A stretch of 51,857 nucleotides of DNA from Sporomusa silvacetica DSM 10669 (GCF_002257705.1 NZ_LSLK01000087.1:1-51857), one strand, 5' to 3'; positions 1-8,783 are shown, numbered from the stretch's first letter. Numbers and translations: made by a program. Notes: generated by a model from the letters alone, not told the origin.

Positions 1-28
1 TAGACATTTATTCGCTCTATGAACATAC

Positions 29-70
29 AAAAAACCCGATACGGACTTTTTAATAGTGTCCATTATCGGG
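29..70 (-). terminator. Intrinsic terminator of the nadABC operon
   Basis: On the minus strand an imperfect stem (CCCGATA / TATCGGG, with an inner GGAC/GTCC pairing) is followed directly by TTTTTT. It lies about 145 bp downstream of the nadC stop codon, so the transcript has a long tail, which includes the 49-codon reading frame listed next. Confidence 0.75.
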
Positions 71-212
71 GTACCGGTTCACGCTCAAACAGTACGGATT
101 TTTTAACGGAATACCGCCCGGCTTTTCTCCTGCGGAACGCTTTTTCCGGCAAAGGCCGAAGGATTACGGGAGTTACGAGGGTTGCCGGGGCTCTAACAAT
201 ACCTATATTCAC
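63..212 (-). CDS. Possible 49-aa ORF directly after nadC
   Basis: A GTG immediately follows the nadC TGA stop and opens a 49-codon frame that ends inside the terminator stem. The product would be basic, with a core reading RPLPEKAFRRRKAGRY. No ribosome site better than the nadC tail itself is visible, and I recognise no family. The DNA is GC-rich and self-complementary (CCGGC/GCCGG pairs), so it may be a structured 3' tail of the mRNA rather than a gene. The comparable arrangement at 23756-23960 (GC-rich frame, then terminator) is why I list it. Confidence 0.25.
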   Translation of the reverse strand: MNIGIVRAPATLVTPVILRPLPEKAFRRRKAGRYSVKKSVLFEREPVPR

Positions 213-1043
213 TCACTCTAATCTCATACTAATATCCGCGGCTTTTACCGAGTGAGTAAGCGCCCCACTCGAAATAATGTCTACTCCCTTTGCCGCCAAT
301 TCAGCTATTCGTTCCCCGGTAATATTGCCGGATACCTCAATTAATGCCTGACGGTTAATGAGCTTTACAGCCTCTTCTATCATCGGCAGCGGCATGTTAT
401 CAAGCATAATAACATCGACACCGGCAAGCAAGGCCTCATGAACCTGATTTAAATCTTCAACCTCTACTTCTACCTTCATAAATGGCGACATCCTAGTACG
501 AACCTTTTGCACAGCTACCAAAATGCCACCCGCGGCTTTACTATGATTATCCTTAATTAATACCATTGAGTCCAGACCATAACGGTGATTTGTGCCACCC
601 CCGATGGTAACAGCGTATTTTTCCAGCATGCGCAAACCTGGTGTAGTTTTGCGAGTATCGGCGATTACTGTGTTTTGATCCCCGCAGGCCTCAACATATT
701 GCCTTGCAGTAGTGGCTATCCCTGTCAGGTGTTGTAAGAAATTCAAGGCTACCCGCTCACCGGCCAACAATGCCCGGGTTGGACCTTGTAACTGCGCAAA
801 CTTTTCCCCCTGTTGCACCCAGTCACCATCAACGTATTGGGGCGTTACTTTCACCCTTTCATCAAGCAGGGCAAATACCCGTGAAAAAACCGGCATTCCT
901 GCCAAAACCATATCTTGTTTAGCAACAAGATACCCCTGCGATACATGCTCTTCTGAAAAAATCGCCTCACTTGTTACATCGCCATACCCGATATCCTCTA
1001 TTAATGCCTGTCGCAACAGTTCATCCAATGCTAGCTTATTCAT
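213..1043 (-). CDS. nadC: Nicotinate-nucleotide pyrophosphorylase (carboxylating)
   Basis: Quinolinate phosphoribosyltransferase. It converts quinolinate and PRPP to nicotinate mononucleotide, CO2 and pyrophosphate, the last step of the de novo NAD branch encoded here. The family signature DTRKTTPGLR is intact, as are the downstream GGGTNHR and VEVEVE strands of the phosphoribosyl-binding barrel. Length is 276 aa, normal for NadC. I chose the ATG at 1043 rather than an in-frame upstream start: it overlaps the nadB stop as ATGA and sits behind a GGAAGG ribosome site, which indicates translational coupling. It is the last gene of nadA-nadB-nadC. Confidence 0.97.
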   Translation of the reverse strand: MNKLALDELLRQALIEDIGYGDVTSEAIFSEEHVSQGYLVAKQDMVLAGMPVFSRVFALLDERVKVTPQYVDGDWVQQGEKFAQLQGPTRALLAGERVALNFLQHLTGIATTARQYVEACGDQNTVIADTRKTTPGLRMLEKYAVTIGGGTNHRYGLDSMVLIKDNHSKAAGGILVAVQKVRTRMSPFMKVEVEVEDLNQVHEALLAGVDVIMLDNMPLPMIEEAVKLINRQALIEVSGNITGERIAELAAKGVDIISSGALTHSVKAADISMRLE

Positions 1044-2629
1044 TGTATTACCGTCTTCCTTCCCCATTGTTGTAAAATATGTTTTTGTAAATCTTCATTT
1101 TTTTCCGGGAAATCCAATCGATAGTGACATCCCCTGCTTTCGGTCCTCAATAATGCTGCTTCCAGCAATAACTCTGCTAGCTGATACGCATTACAGGCAG
1201 GATAGCTTTGCGTGTCAGCAGGACGAATCACCGAACTATTCTTACTGTCACGCACCCACTGTAACGCAGCAGCCAATCCTTGACCCTGGCGTACCACCCC
1301 GGCAGCAAGCTCTAATTTCGTCCGCAATGCATTTACGTCATCATAATTGTCGATTTCTCCCATAGTACAAGCCAACTGCACAGAATTCTCTCTTTTGGCA
1401 GGGAAATTGTCATTGATGTTTGTAGCAACCCGGCGGCCAAACACAATCCCCTCAAGCAGGGAATTGCTGGCAAGCCGGTTGGCACCATGAACCCCTGTCG
1501 CAGCAGCTTCGCCGCATGCATATAAACAAGCTACATTGGTTTTACCCCAAAGATCAGTCTTAATCCCCCCAATGGTATAATGTGCCGCCGGTGCAATAGG
1601 GATAATATCTTGTTCCATAAAATAGTTATTTTGCGCAAGTTCAGCATACACTTGCCGGAACCGGTCCATTAAGTATTCTTTGCCAAGATGTCTGGCATCC
1701 AAACAAATAGGCATGCCCCCTTGTTTGCCTGCCTCCTGCAGCATAGCTCGCGACACTTCATCCCGCGGAGCCAGTTCTCCTGCGGGATGATATGTTGACA
1801 TGAATCTTTGCCCTGCTGCGTTTAGCAACATGGCACCCTCACCCCGCAGTGCCTCTGTTAATAAAAATACCCTGCCGGATTTCGTGGTAAAAGCTGTCGG
1901 ATGAAACTGAACAAACTCCATATCACTAATAACCGCTCCGGCCCGATAGGCTGCCGCCACACCATCACCACTTGACGAAATTGCATTGGTAGAACGAGCA
2001 TACAAGCCGCTATATCCACCTGTGGCAACAACAACGACTGCAGACCGGAAATAAACAAGTTTGCCGGCCTGAACAACCACACAACCACAGCACCCGTCCT
2101 TATCTGTTGCTATATCCACCAAAAAACACGAATCCAAGCGGTCGATGTTCGTAGTATCGTTAACTTTGCTTGCTAATAACTCCGCAATATATTTCCCGGT
2201 ATAGTCATAGTAATGCACTACCCGGTTGCAGGAATGTCCAGCCTCCCTGGTTAACAGCAAGCCTTTTTCATTATGGGAAAAACTAGCCCCCAGCGATATC
2301 AGAAACTCCAAAGCCTCAGGCCCCTCAGATGCCAAAACCTTTACCGCTTCCTCCCGGCATATCCCTTGTCCGACTCGTAACGTGTCCGCAATATGTCCCT
2401 CTACCTTATCGTCCCGCCCTACCGCTACTGCCATACCACCCTGCGCTTTATATGTACTGCATTCTGCAAGTTGTCCCTTGCTTACAATAGCCACTTTTAA
2501 TCTGGAGTCTAATAATAAGGCCGTAGACATGCCGGCAATACCTGCACCGACAATGATAACATCATACTCTTTACTTGCGCTAACCAACTCATTGTATTTT
2601 GAAGTAAGATAGCCCCGTTCTGCCCTCAT
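1040..2629 (-). CDS. nadB: L-aspartate oxidase
   Basis: FAD-dependent oxidase that converts L-aspartate to iminoaspartate for quinolinate synthesis. Length is 529 aa, typical. The N-terminal dinucleotide fold carries GAGIAG. The family blocks follow in order: the substrate-cap strand with EFVQFHPTAF, TEALRGEGA, the AHYTIGGIKTD catalytic segment, and the FAD-binding CGEAAATGVHGANRLASNS. It belongs to the succinate dehydrogenase/fumarate reductase flavoprotein family, but the neighbours nadA and nadC settle the identity. Both ends overlap neighbours as ATGA, so all three genes are translationally coupled. Confidence 0.97.
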   Translation of the reverse strand: MRAERGYLTSKYNELVSASKEYDVIIVGAGIAGMSTALLLDSRLKVAIVSKGQLAECSTYKAQGGMAVAVGRDDKVEGHIADTLRVGQGICREEAVKVLASEGPEALEFLISLGASFSHNEKGLLLTREAGHSCNRVVHYYDYTGKYIAELLASKVNDTTNIDRLDSCFLVDIATDKDGCCGCVVVQAGKLVYFRSAVVVVATGGYSGLYARSTNAISSSGDGVAAAYRAGAVISDMEFVQFHPTAFTTKSGRVFLLTEALRGEGAMLLNAAGQRFMSTYHPAGELAPRDEVSRAMLQEAGKQGGMPICLDARHLGKEYLMDRFRQVYAELAQNNYFMEQDIIPIAPAAHYTIGGIKTDLWGKTNVACLYACGEAAATGVHGANRLASNSLLEGIVFGRRVATNINDNFPAKRENSVQLACTMGEIDNYDDVNALRTKLELAAGVVRQGQGLAAALQWVRDSKNSSVIRPADTQSYPACNAYQLAELLLEAALLRTESRGCHYRLDFPEKNEDLQKHILQQWGRKTVIQ

Positions 2630-3531
2630 GCCAACTCCAGCATGAGGGTGAGCGTATGTCGCGCTTTTTCCGCAACCGTCTCGTCCACATTAATTTCGTA
2701 CCGGTTATTCAGCAAAGCGTCATAAATACTCTGCCGTCTTGTCTTCTTCATATTCGGACATATTAGGCCAGAATGAAGCAAAATAAACTGTTTTTCCGGG
2801 CAAGCAGTTTTTAATTTACACAAAACACCTACTTCTGTACCAATAACAAAGACTTCTGCCGGTGAATTTTCAACATAGCGAATAATCGCCGATGTACTGC
2901 CCACAAAATCAGCCAATTTTACCACAGCCGGTATACACTCCGGATGAATCAGAATCTTGGCTTCAGGATATCTTTCCCTTACCTGGGTTACATTTTCAGG
3001 CTTTACCTTCGCATGGGTGACACAACACCCTTGCCATAAAATCAGTTCTTTGTCAGGCAATTGTTTTGCTACATAATCGCCTAAGTTTTTATCAGGAATA
3101 AAAATCACTTTGGTACCAGTCAGCGATGCTACAACCTTAATTGCATTCGCAGATGTACAACATATATCACTTTCCGCCTTTACTTCTACAGATGAATTGA
3201 CATAGCAAACAACCGGCACACCCGGATACTGGGACTTAAGCTCTCTCACATTCTCAGCGGTAATAGTATCAGCCAATGGACAACCGGCATCAATCTCCGG
3301 CAATAACACAACCTTATCAGGCGAGAGTATCTTTGCTGTCTCAGCCATAAAGCGAACACCGCAAAAAACAATTACATCACTCTCTATTTCTGCCGCAACT
3401 TTACTCAAGTAGAAGGAGTCACCAACATAATCCGCAACCTCTTGCACTTCGTCCAGTTGATAGTTATGCGCCAGGATAAGAGCATTCCGTTTTCGTTTTA
3501 GATTCTCTATTTTCTCTTTCAGCTCTGTCAA
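2626..3531 (-). CDS. nadA: Quinolinate synthase A, TTG start
   Basis: [4Fe-4S] enzyme that condenses iminoaspartate with dihydroxyacetone phosphate to quinolinate. I place the start at a TTG (3531), not the upstream ATG at 3579, because AGGAGGA lies 9 bp before this TTG and none precedes the ATG. The product is then 301 aa, matching the compact NadA form. Probable cluster ligands are Cys84 (GCPLA), Cys169 or Cys170 (GCCVTH) and Cys258 (CPNMKK). The N-terminal AHNYQ and central SANA motifs are intact. It is first gene of the operon. Confidence 0.95.
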   Translation of the reverse strand: MTELKEKIENLKRKRNALILAHNYQLDEVQEVADYVGDSFYLSKVAAEIESDVIVFCGVRFMAETAKILSPDKVVLLPEIDAGCPLADTITAENVRELKSQYPGVPVVCYVNSSVEVKAESDICCTSANAIKVVASLTGTKVIFIPDKNLGDYVAKQLPDKELILWQGCCVTHAKVKPENVTQVRERYPEAKILIHPECIPAVVKLADFVGSTSAIIRYVENSPAEVFVIGTEVGVLCKLKTACPEKQFILLHSGLICPNMKKTRRQSIYDALLNNRYEINVDETVAEKARHTLTLMLELA

Positions 3532-3592
3532 AGTATTTGTTCCTCCTAAAAAAATTTCCATAGGTATTATAATTACCATTACTCATATACCT

Positions 3593-3622
3593 ATTCTATC
3601 TCTATGACAAGACAGCTGTCAA
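3593..3622 (-). promoter_or_regulatory. nadA promoter with overlapping palindromic operator
   Basis: On the minus strand TTGACA (3617-3622) and TAGAAT (3593-3598) are 18 bp apart, about 60 bp before the TTG start of nadA. The perfect palindrome GACAGCTGTC (3611-3620) overlaps the -35 box, and AAGACA repeats flank it. This is the expected place for a NAD-responsive repressor such as NiaR. The regulator is an inference; its gene is not in the window. Confidence 0.6.
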
Positions 3623-3640
3623 GACATCAGTCAAGGCCTC

Positions 3641-3657
3641 AACCTTTCCAGCTGGAC
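3641..3657 (-). repeat. Dispersed post-terminator repeat, copy A (half copy)
   Basis: The minus strand reads GTCCAGCTGGAAAGGTT just after the U-tract of the LCP-gene terminator. It matches the first half of the fuller copies at 12965-13004, 23491-23528 and 23884-23916; the second arm of the hairpin has diverged here. Confidence 0.45.
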
Positions 3658-3694
3658 AAAAAAATAGCCAGGTATATGCTAAAGCATACACCTG
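3658..3694 (-). terminator. Intrinsic terminator of the LCP gene
   Basis: A minus-strand 12-bp stem (11 of 12 paired) CAGGTGTATGCT / AGCATATACCTG is followed by GCTA and seven T. It ends the LytR-CpsA-Psr gene upstream. Confidence 0.85.
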
Positions 3695-3731
3695 ACTAGT
3701 AACATGGCAACCTCAGTCACCCGATTTTCAG

Positions 3732-5120
3732 TTAATTTGCATAGTCTTTACCGACTATTACCTGCACCACATTCGCCCGGCTGCTATCATTATTAATCTG
3801 CAGCGCATAATTGAAAGGCAAGCCTGTTAACTTGCCGCTAGCTTCATTGCTATTGGCAACGACCAGGGTATTTTTATTGCCAGAACCAGAACCAGACACA
3901 CTGACAACATTATAGCCCTGACCTCTGAGAGTAGCTGCCATTTTCTCACCAGCGCCAGAAACACCACTGGCATTTACTACCTCAAACTGCAGCTTACCGC
4001 TGGCAGCTGCCGCCTTGCTTTCAGGCACTTTCTCCTTATCGGTGGTCGTTGGCTTATTCGGTGCCTTGGGATCAGTTACACCAGGCTTTTTGGCATCCTT
4101 GGTCTCGGTCGGTTTTTTTGGCAACTCAACAATTTTCATTTCTTTCGGAATGGAACGCTCATATTGACTTGCTGTAGTACGCACCTCAGCGAAATACTTA
4201 TCATCTGCTGTCACGCCCTGCGATGCGGCCACATAGGCTCGCAGTTCGGTTATGTCAGGCAGCCAATAACTAACATCATCAATATATGCCGGTTTCCCTG
4301 GCACCATAGCTGCCTTCAGTCCAGTCTTGCCAGCATCATTCAACAGTTTAGCCAGCTTAATCATATCAGCTGTTGTCATATCAGTCGTAACCGCGGCATT
4401 TACCTCCCGGATGATGCTTGGTACCCGGGGCAAGATAAATGGACTGGTCACTTCCTCAAGCAAAGCTTTGATGAATTTTTGTTGGCGGGCAATCCGGCCA
4501 ATATCGCCTTCTTCATCCCGGTAACGCACATATTTAATGGCTGTACGCCCATCCAGTTTTTGCTCGCCAGGCTGCAGATCAATCACCAGGTTGTCATAGG
4601 GATCTTCATAATACATGCGTTTTTCGACATCGATAGTCACGCCGCCGACAGCATCGACAATTTTGTTGAAGGCAGCGAAGTTAATAAGAACATAATAATC
4701 CATCGGAATACCCAGCAAATCCTCGACAGCCTTCTGCGATAGTTTATGACCGCCATAGGCATAGGCATGGTTAATTTTATCCCAGCCATTGCCGGGAATC
4801 TTGACTCTGGTATCACGCGGTACTGACAGTAAAGACACTTGCTTTGTTGAAGTATCTACTGTTACAACCATCATCGTGTCTGAACGGCCAACATCATCAC
4901 TGCGTTCATCAACACCCATTACCAAAATATTAACCTTATGCGGCAACCCGACAACATCGGCGCCAACCCGCCGTGCTTTTTCAAAGGTGCCGCCAGTTGA
5001 CCAATAATAGGTGGCACCTGCTACAGTAACAAATAAAAGAAAACAGGTTAATATAAGTAAAAACCGGTTGCGCCGGGTTTTACGCTGATCCGTAATTCGT
5101 TTTTCGAGGCGTGATGCCAT
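3732..5120 (-). CDS. LytR-CpsA-Psr family cell-wall glycopolymer ligase
   Basis: Membrane-anchored phosphotransferase of the family that attaches undecaprenyl-linked glycopolymers to peptidoglycan. A basic cytoplasmic N-terminus precedes one membrane helix (about 19-39). The extracytoplasmic LCP domain (about 64-235) contains NILVMGVDER, SVPRDTRV, KINHAYAYGG and IKYVRYRDEEGDIGR, which carry the conserved Arg/Asp residues. A Lys/Pro/Thr-rich linker (about 325-375) leads to a C-terminal LytR_C domain. It is monocistronic between two terminators, with AAGGG before the ATG. The specific polymer cannot be told from sequence; the glycan genes lie 25 kb away. Confidence 0.9.
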   Translation of the reverse strand: MASRLEKRITDQRKTRRNRFLLILTCFLLFVTVAGATYYWSTGGTFEKARRVGADVVGLPHKVNILVMGVDERSDDVGRSDTMMVVTVDTSTKQVSLLSVPRDTRVKIPGNGWDKINHAYAYGGHKLSQKAVEDLLGIPMDYYVLINFAAFNKIVDAVGGVTIDVEKRMYYEDPYDNLVIDLQPGEQKLDGRTAIKYVRYRDEEGDIGRIARQQKFIKALLEEVTSPFILPRVPSIIREVNAAVTTDMTTADMIKLAKLLNDAGKTGLKAAMVPGKPAYIDDVSYWLPDITELRAYVAASQGVTADDKYFAEVRTTASQYERSIPKEMKIVELPKKPTETKDAKKPGVTDPKAPNKPTTTDKEKVPESKAAAASGKLQFEVVNASGVSGAGEKMAATLRGQGYNVVSVSGSGSGNKNTLVVANSNEASGKLTGLPFNYALQINNDSSRANVVQVIVGKDYAN

Positions 5121-5177
5121 GACACAATCACCCTTTCCTCATCCTTTTACAACATTTTACTTTAATCACACAACAAG

Positions 5178-5204
5178 ATAAGCCCCCTAGCACTGGGGGC
5201 TTAT
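5178..5204 (-). terminator. Intrinsic hairpin after the DUF169 gene
   Basis: A perfect 10-bp stem ATAAGCCCCC / GGGGGCTTAT has a 7-base loop. The following U-tract on the minus strand is weak (TCTTGTTG). It lies about 80 bp past the DUF169 stop codon and before the LCP gene start. Confidence 0.65.
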
Positions 5205-5283
5205 TCTGAAGTATAGCAAAAAATGTAGTTTCAGGTCAAGGATTTTTTATAAATTGCTGTGCTGTAAAACTTCACCAGGCTGT

Positions 5284-6084
5284 CTAAAAATTATTTTGGG
5301 GTGATCTGGTAAAATAGTTTTTGTCATACTCTATTTTAAGATCATCTAGTTTGTTTTGTTTAAGTTTCGCTTCAATCTTAGCTTTATTACGATTTGGTTC
5401 CATAGCATTTATTGTTTTGTACACACCATCGATCACTGCACTGAATCTGTTAAAAGGCATACCAATGCCAATTTCATCGTCGCCCCAGCCGGCTTTATTC
5501 CTTGTGCCACCACATAACATGGAGATATTGATATTGTTGCTTTCATAGGGATATGCCGTGCATTCAGAGCATAACGCCTGATTACCTGACAGCTTAAAAG
5601 CTGTGTGCATACCATATTTATAAGTATACCCTTGCACGATCCGCATAGCATTGTAAGAATTTGCGATAACAAGAACAATATCCGGTTCTTCGTCAAAGTC
5701 TCCCAATGGTTTTAGCATTACACCATACGCCTTATGCTGACAAAAAGTCATATTATTGCGGGCATTCTTTGCAGTAATTAAATCCTGATAAAGACCTAAT
5801 TTAAGATAATGCTTTCCGGAAATAAATGCCGCTTCCGGCTCTATCATCCCAAGTGCTCTTGCCGCTCCCGGACAACCGAAATTTTCTGCATCCACCTTAA
5901 CACCATGCCCTGCCGTAGCCGATTTAACCATAGCACAGTAATGCATAGGAGCTTTGATTTGTTTGGCAGCTGCTTGCTGAAATTCTTCTTCGCTAAAGAA
6001 AAATTTCATCCCAACTATTTTTCGCTCAAGTTGCAGTGCACAGTTGGCCTTACTTACCGCCTGTTTTACTTTTTCTCTATCCAC
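5284..6084 (-). CDS. DUF169 family protein in the methionine-transporter operon
   Basis: A 266-aa protein with the DUF169 layout and many cysteines: an N-terminal YCAMVKSA, a central FGCPGAARALG, and a C-terminal CSECTAYPYES followed by MLCGGTR. No signal peptide or membrane helix is visible, so it is probably cytosolic. The start is GTG at 6084, behind AGGA at 9 bp. It lies 18 bp after metQ, so it is probably the last gene of a metN-metI-metQ-DUF169 operon. The biochemical role is unknown to me; the conserved Cys suggest metal or cofactor binding, which is inference. Confidence 0.8.
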   Translation of the reverse strand: MDREKVKQAVSKANCALQLERKIVGMKFFFSEEEFQQAAAKQIKAPMHYCAMVKSATAGHGVKVDAENFGCPGAARALGMIEPEAAFISGKHYLKLGLYQDLITAKNARNNMTFCQHKAYGVMLKPLGDFDEEPDIVLVIANSYNAMRIVQGYTYKYGMHTAFKLSGNQALCSECTAYPYESNNINISMLCGGTRNKAGWGDDEIGIGMPFNRFSAVIDGVYKTINAMEPNRNKAKIEAKLKQNKLDDLKIEYDKNYFTRSPQNNF

Positions 6085-6102
6085 AATATGGATTCCTCAC
6101 TT

Positions 6103-6942
6103 TTAGTTATTATAGAGGACATATGTTCCATTAAAATGCTTATTAAATTTATTTCTGAATTCATCAGATTGCGTAACCTTCATCGCATCTTTTACCCATT
6201 GGGCATCCATATCCTTGGCATTTACGACAAGACCAATTGGATAATTGGGGTTAGTTTGGTCGTCATAAAGAAAACTATTTGGGTCAAAGCCAGCCAACTT
6301 TACTCTATTCGCTCCCGTAATTACTGCGTCAACATCATTGATGCTTCTGATTGTTTGGGTAATATCAGTTTCAATAATTTTTATATTTTTAGGATTGTCT
6401 TTAATATCAAGAATGGTGTAGAAATTCCCTTTCTTTTCTCCCAGGGTAAGCAGCCCCATGTCTCTTAATGTCAGTAAACTTCTATCCATGTTAGATGGAT
6501 CTCCCGGAACAGCAATCAGCGCATTTTGTGGAATTGCATCAATTGTTTTATGTTTGAGAGAATAGACGGCTGTTCGTGAATAATAAGTGTACGGCTTAGG
6601 CATTTGAAGATCACAGTTGTTCTCTTTATTAAAGGTCTGTATCCAAGGCAGATGGTTAGTAATCAGTCCATCCACATTCCCATCTTTAAGAGCTGTCGCA
6701 GGCAGCTGGTTCGCATCAAACATTACTGTCTGTACATCATATCCCAGTGGTGCCATTCCTTCTTGCAGCCAGCCAACAATCGGGTCTATCGTTGAAACAC
6801 AGGCTATTTGAATTACTTTCTTGCCAGGTTGAGCTGCTTTATTTGCCTGCTCTGGTGCATTGCTCGAACAACCCGCCAAAGACATTACTATAATAATCAT
6901 TGCAGTAAAAATAAAAACTAATCTTCTCATTGTTTTTCTCAT
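6103..6942 (-). CDS. metQ: MetQ/NlpA-type methionine-binding lipoprotein
   Basis: Substrate-binding lipoprotein of a MetNIQ ABC importer. It has a basic N-terminus, a hydrophobic stretch and a lipobox SLAGC, so it should be lipid-anchored. The NlpA domain follows, with the family-like stretches NHLPWIQTFN, AVPGDPSNMDRSL and DITQTIRSINDVDAV. I place the start at the ATG at 6942, closest behind GGGGAG; a GTG at 6954 is possible. The gap to metI is short. Substrate is D/L-methionine or a relative by family; no S-box or T-box leader was seen upstream of metN. Confidence 0.88.
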   Translation of the reverse strand: MRKTMRRLVFIFTAMIIIVMSLAGCSSNAPEQANKAAQPGKKVIQIACVSTIDPIVGWLQEGMAPLGYDVQTVMFDANQLPATALKDGNVDGLITNHLPWIQTFNKENNCDLQMPKPYTYYSRTAVYSLKHKTIDAIPQNALIAVPGDPSNMDRSLLTLRDMGLLTLGEKKGNFYTILDIKDNPKNIKIIETDITQTIRSINDVDAVITGANRVKLAGFDPNSFLYDDQTNPNYPIGLVVNAKDMDAQWVKDAMKVTQSDEFRNKFNKHFNGTYVLYNN

Positions 6943-6956
6943 AATTCTCCCCACAC

Positions 6957-7631
6957 TTATACTATTTTTTTATATAGCCAAGTACCAATACCTTGAATAA
7001 TTTGGACCATTATAAATAATATAAATACCGAAGTATAAAGAATCGTGTTATTAAAACTTTGATACCCATAATTTAAGGCTACTGCTCCTAACCCACCTGC
7101 TCCTACAGCTCCAGCCATAGTACTCGCTGCAAGGTAAGTAATTGCTGTCAATGTAGTAATCGATATTAATGATGGAATAGCTTCTTTTACCATGACCCTA
7201 AATATGATCTGCATATCAGAAGCACCAAAAGATCTCGCAGCCTCTATAAGCTGCTTGTCCACTTCTTTAAAGCTGTCTTCAATTAATCGCGCAATAAATG
7301 GTGTTGCCGCTAAGGTTAGCGGTAAAATAGCAGCCTTTTCCCCGATCGTTGTTCCCACCACCATCCTGGTTATTGGCGATATAGCTACAATAAGAATCAA
7401 TGCAGGAAACGATCTAATTGAATTCACAATAAAATCAAGTACCTTATAAATTTTTTCTCTGGGGCGCAAGCCCTGAGGCCCATACAATGTAAGCAATATC
7501 GCAAGGCCAAAGCCAAGAATGGACGCAATTATCATCGTAGCTGTAACCATCCGTATTGTGGAAAAAATTGCAGGCCCAATAATTTTATCAAAGTATTTTA
7601 GCAATTCTACCCAAAATTCATTGCCAAACAA
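6957..7631 (-). CDS. metI: MetI-type methionine ABC permease, TTG start
   Basis: Integral membrane permease of 224 aa with about five membrane helices. The cytoplasmic coupling loop reads EAARSFGASD, and the gated-pore helix contains AASTMAGAVGAGGLG, both typical of MetI. The start is TTG at 7631, preceded by GGAGG at 10 bp. An in-frame TGA just upstream rules out a longer start. It overlaps the 3' end of metN by 25 bp, so translation is coupled. Confidence 0.92.
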   Translation of the reverse strand: MFGNEFWVELLKYFDKIIGPAIFSTIRMVTATMIIASILGFGLAILLTLYGPQGLRPREKIYKVLDFIVNSIRSFPALILIVAISPITRMVVGTTIGEKAAILPLTLAATPFIARLIEDSFKEVDKQLIEAARSFGASDMQIIFRVMVKEAIPSLISITTLTAITYLAASTMAGAVGAGGLGAVALNYGYQSFNNTILYTSVFILFIMVQIIQGIGTWLYKKIV

Positions 7632-8626
7632 TGATCATCCACCTCCGCTGAAGACTGTTCATTGCTTTGAACAATTTCCCACATGACATGGTTCTTAATA
7701 AAGTATTCTTTTACTTTATTAAAATGTTCACTCGGTATATTGATAATGATTGAACCCAATGTGTGTTTCTGATAACTTTCCATTTCCCCGCCTAAAATCA
7801 TAAAATCAATCGAGAGTTCCCGGGCCATCCTTGTAATCACCGGTTGGCAAGAAATCTCATGAGAAAGAAGTATCTTAATATTAATTCCCTCATGCAACAA
7901 TACTAGGTCCTTTTGACCGATAAGATTTTTAAGTGCCTGTGGCTGCTTTAAAAATATTTCTTCTACAGGACCGCTTACTTCCAATTTTCCATTTTCCAGA
8001 ATCGCAATTTCTTCACATACACTTCGCAAAACCGACATCTGATGCGTAACGACAACAATAGTAATCCCCAAATCCTGATTAATTTGGTTCAAAAGTGACG
8101 TAATTGATTTTGCTGTTTTCGGATCCAATGCTGATGTGGCCTCATCACAAAGCAAGATCTTTGGATTCATCGCAAGGGCTCTGGCAATCGCAACCCTTTG
8201 CTTTTGCCCTCCAGAAAGCTCCTTGGGTTTAGCATGAATTTTATCAGGTATACCAATCATTTCCAACAGTTCTTTTACCTTGTTGTCTATGTAGGAATTA
8301 CTATATTTCCAACATTTTAAAGGAAGTGCGATATTTTCATAAACTGAAAGTCTTGTAAGTAAGGAAAATTGTTGAAAAATCATTCCAATTTCCTTACGAA
8401 GCTCCCTCGCAGCTTTTCCCGAAAGGGATTTTACATCAACGCCCTCGACAAGCAAGTTCCCCTCTTCATAGGTCTCTAATCCGTTGATGCATCTAAGCAA
8501 GGTGGATTTACCGGCTCCACTACGTCCAACCAATCCGTAAATCATTCCTGGGGGAATGTTGATATCAACACCCTTAAGAACCTGTGAATCACCAAACGAT
8601 TTAGTAAGTCCTTTTATTTGAATCAA
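7607..8626 (-). CDS. metN: MetN-type methionine ABC ATPase with NIL domain, TTG start
   Basis: ATP-binding subunit of the MetNIQ importer. It shows Walker A GRSGAGKST, signature LSGGQKQRVAIARAL and Walker B ILLCDEATSALD. After about residue 255 comes a C-terminal NIL (ferredoxin-fold) domain, which in MetN senses methionine and inhibits transport. The first ATG in frame (8698) has no ribosome site. A TTG at 8626 behind GGGGGCG gives a 339-aa protein starting right before the ABC fold, so I use it. First gene of the operon. Confidence 0.92.
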   Translation of the reverse strand: MIQIKGLTKSFGDSQVLKGVDINIPPGMIYGLVGRSGAGKSTLLRCINGLETYEEGNLLVEGVDVKSLSGKAARELRKEIGMIFQQFSLLTRLSVYENIALPLKCWKYSNSYIDNKVKELLEMIGIPDKIHAKPKELSGGQKQRVAIARALAMNPKILLCDEATSALDPKTAKSITSLLNQINQDLGITIVVVTHQMSVLRSVCEEIAILENGKLEVSGPVEEIFLKQPQALKNLIGQKDLVLLHEGINIKILLSHEISCQPVITRMARELSIDFMILGGEMESYQKHTLGSIIINIPSEHFNKVKEYFIKNHVMWEIVQSNEQSSAEVDDHCLAMNFG

Positions 8627-8754
8627 ATTTTCGCCCCCTGTGCCATAAGAAAACATAGCCACTACGCTGAAATCATCAAACAACGTGAGCTGCCACAACA
8701 GTATATAGTATCCCTTATGATATCACCCCAATAATCCCCCATATTCTATGGTAC

Positions 8755-8783
8755 ATTTTACAGTCGCATATGGAAAAAGTCAA
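8755..8783 (-). promoter_or_regulatory. Sigma-A-type promoter of metNIQ-DUF169
   Basis: Minus strand: TTGACT (8778-8783), 17 bp, TAAAAT (8755-8760). The leader to the TTG start would be about 120 nt. I saw no SAM riboswitch or T-box in it. Confidence 0.6.

Noticed and set aside
2226..2612. Plus-strand 128-aa frame inside nadB
   Set aside because: Antisense shadow of a fully conserved nadB; no ribosome site and no family resemblance.
3532..3579. ATG start of nadA at 3579
   Set aside because: No ribosome site in front, and the AGGAGG would lie inside the coding sequence; TTG 3531 fits NadA length and spacing.
8627..8760. SAM (S-box) riboswitch or T-box before metN
   Set aside because: The leader is about 120 nt and lacks the conserved S-box core, the T-box sequence and a terminator hairpin.
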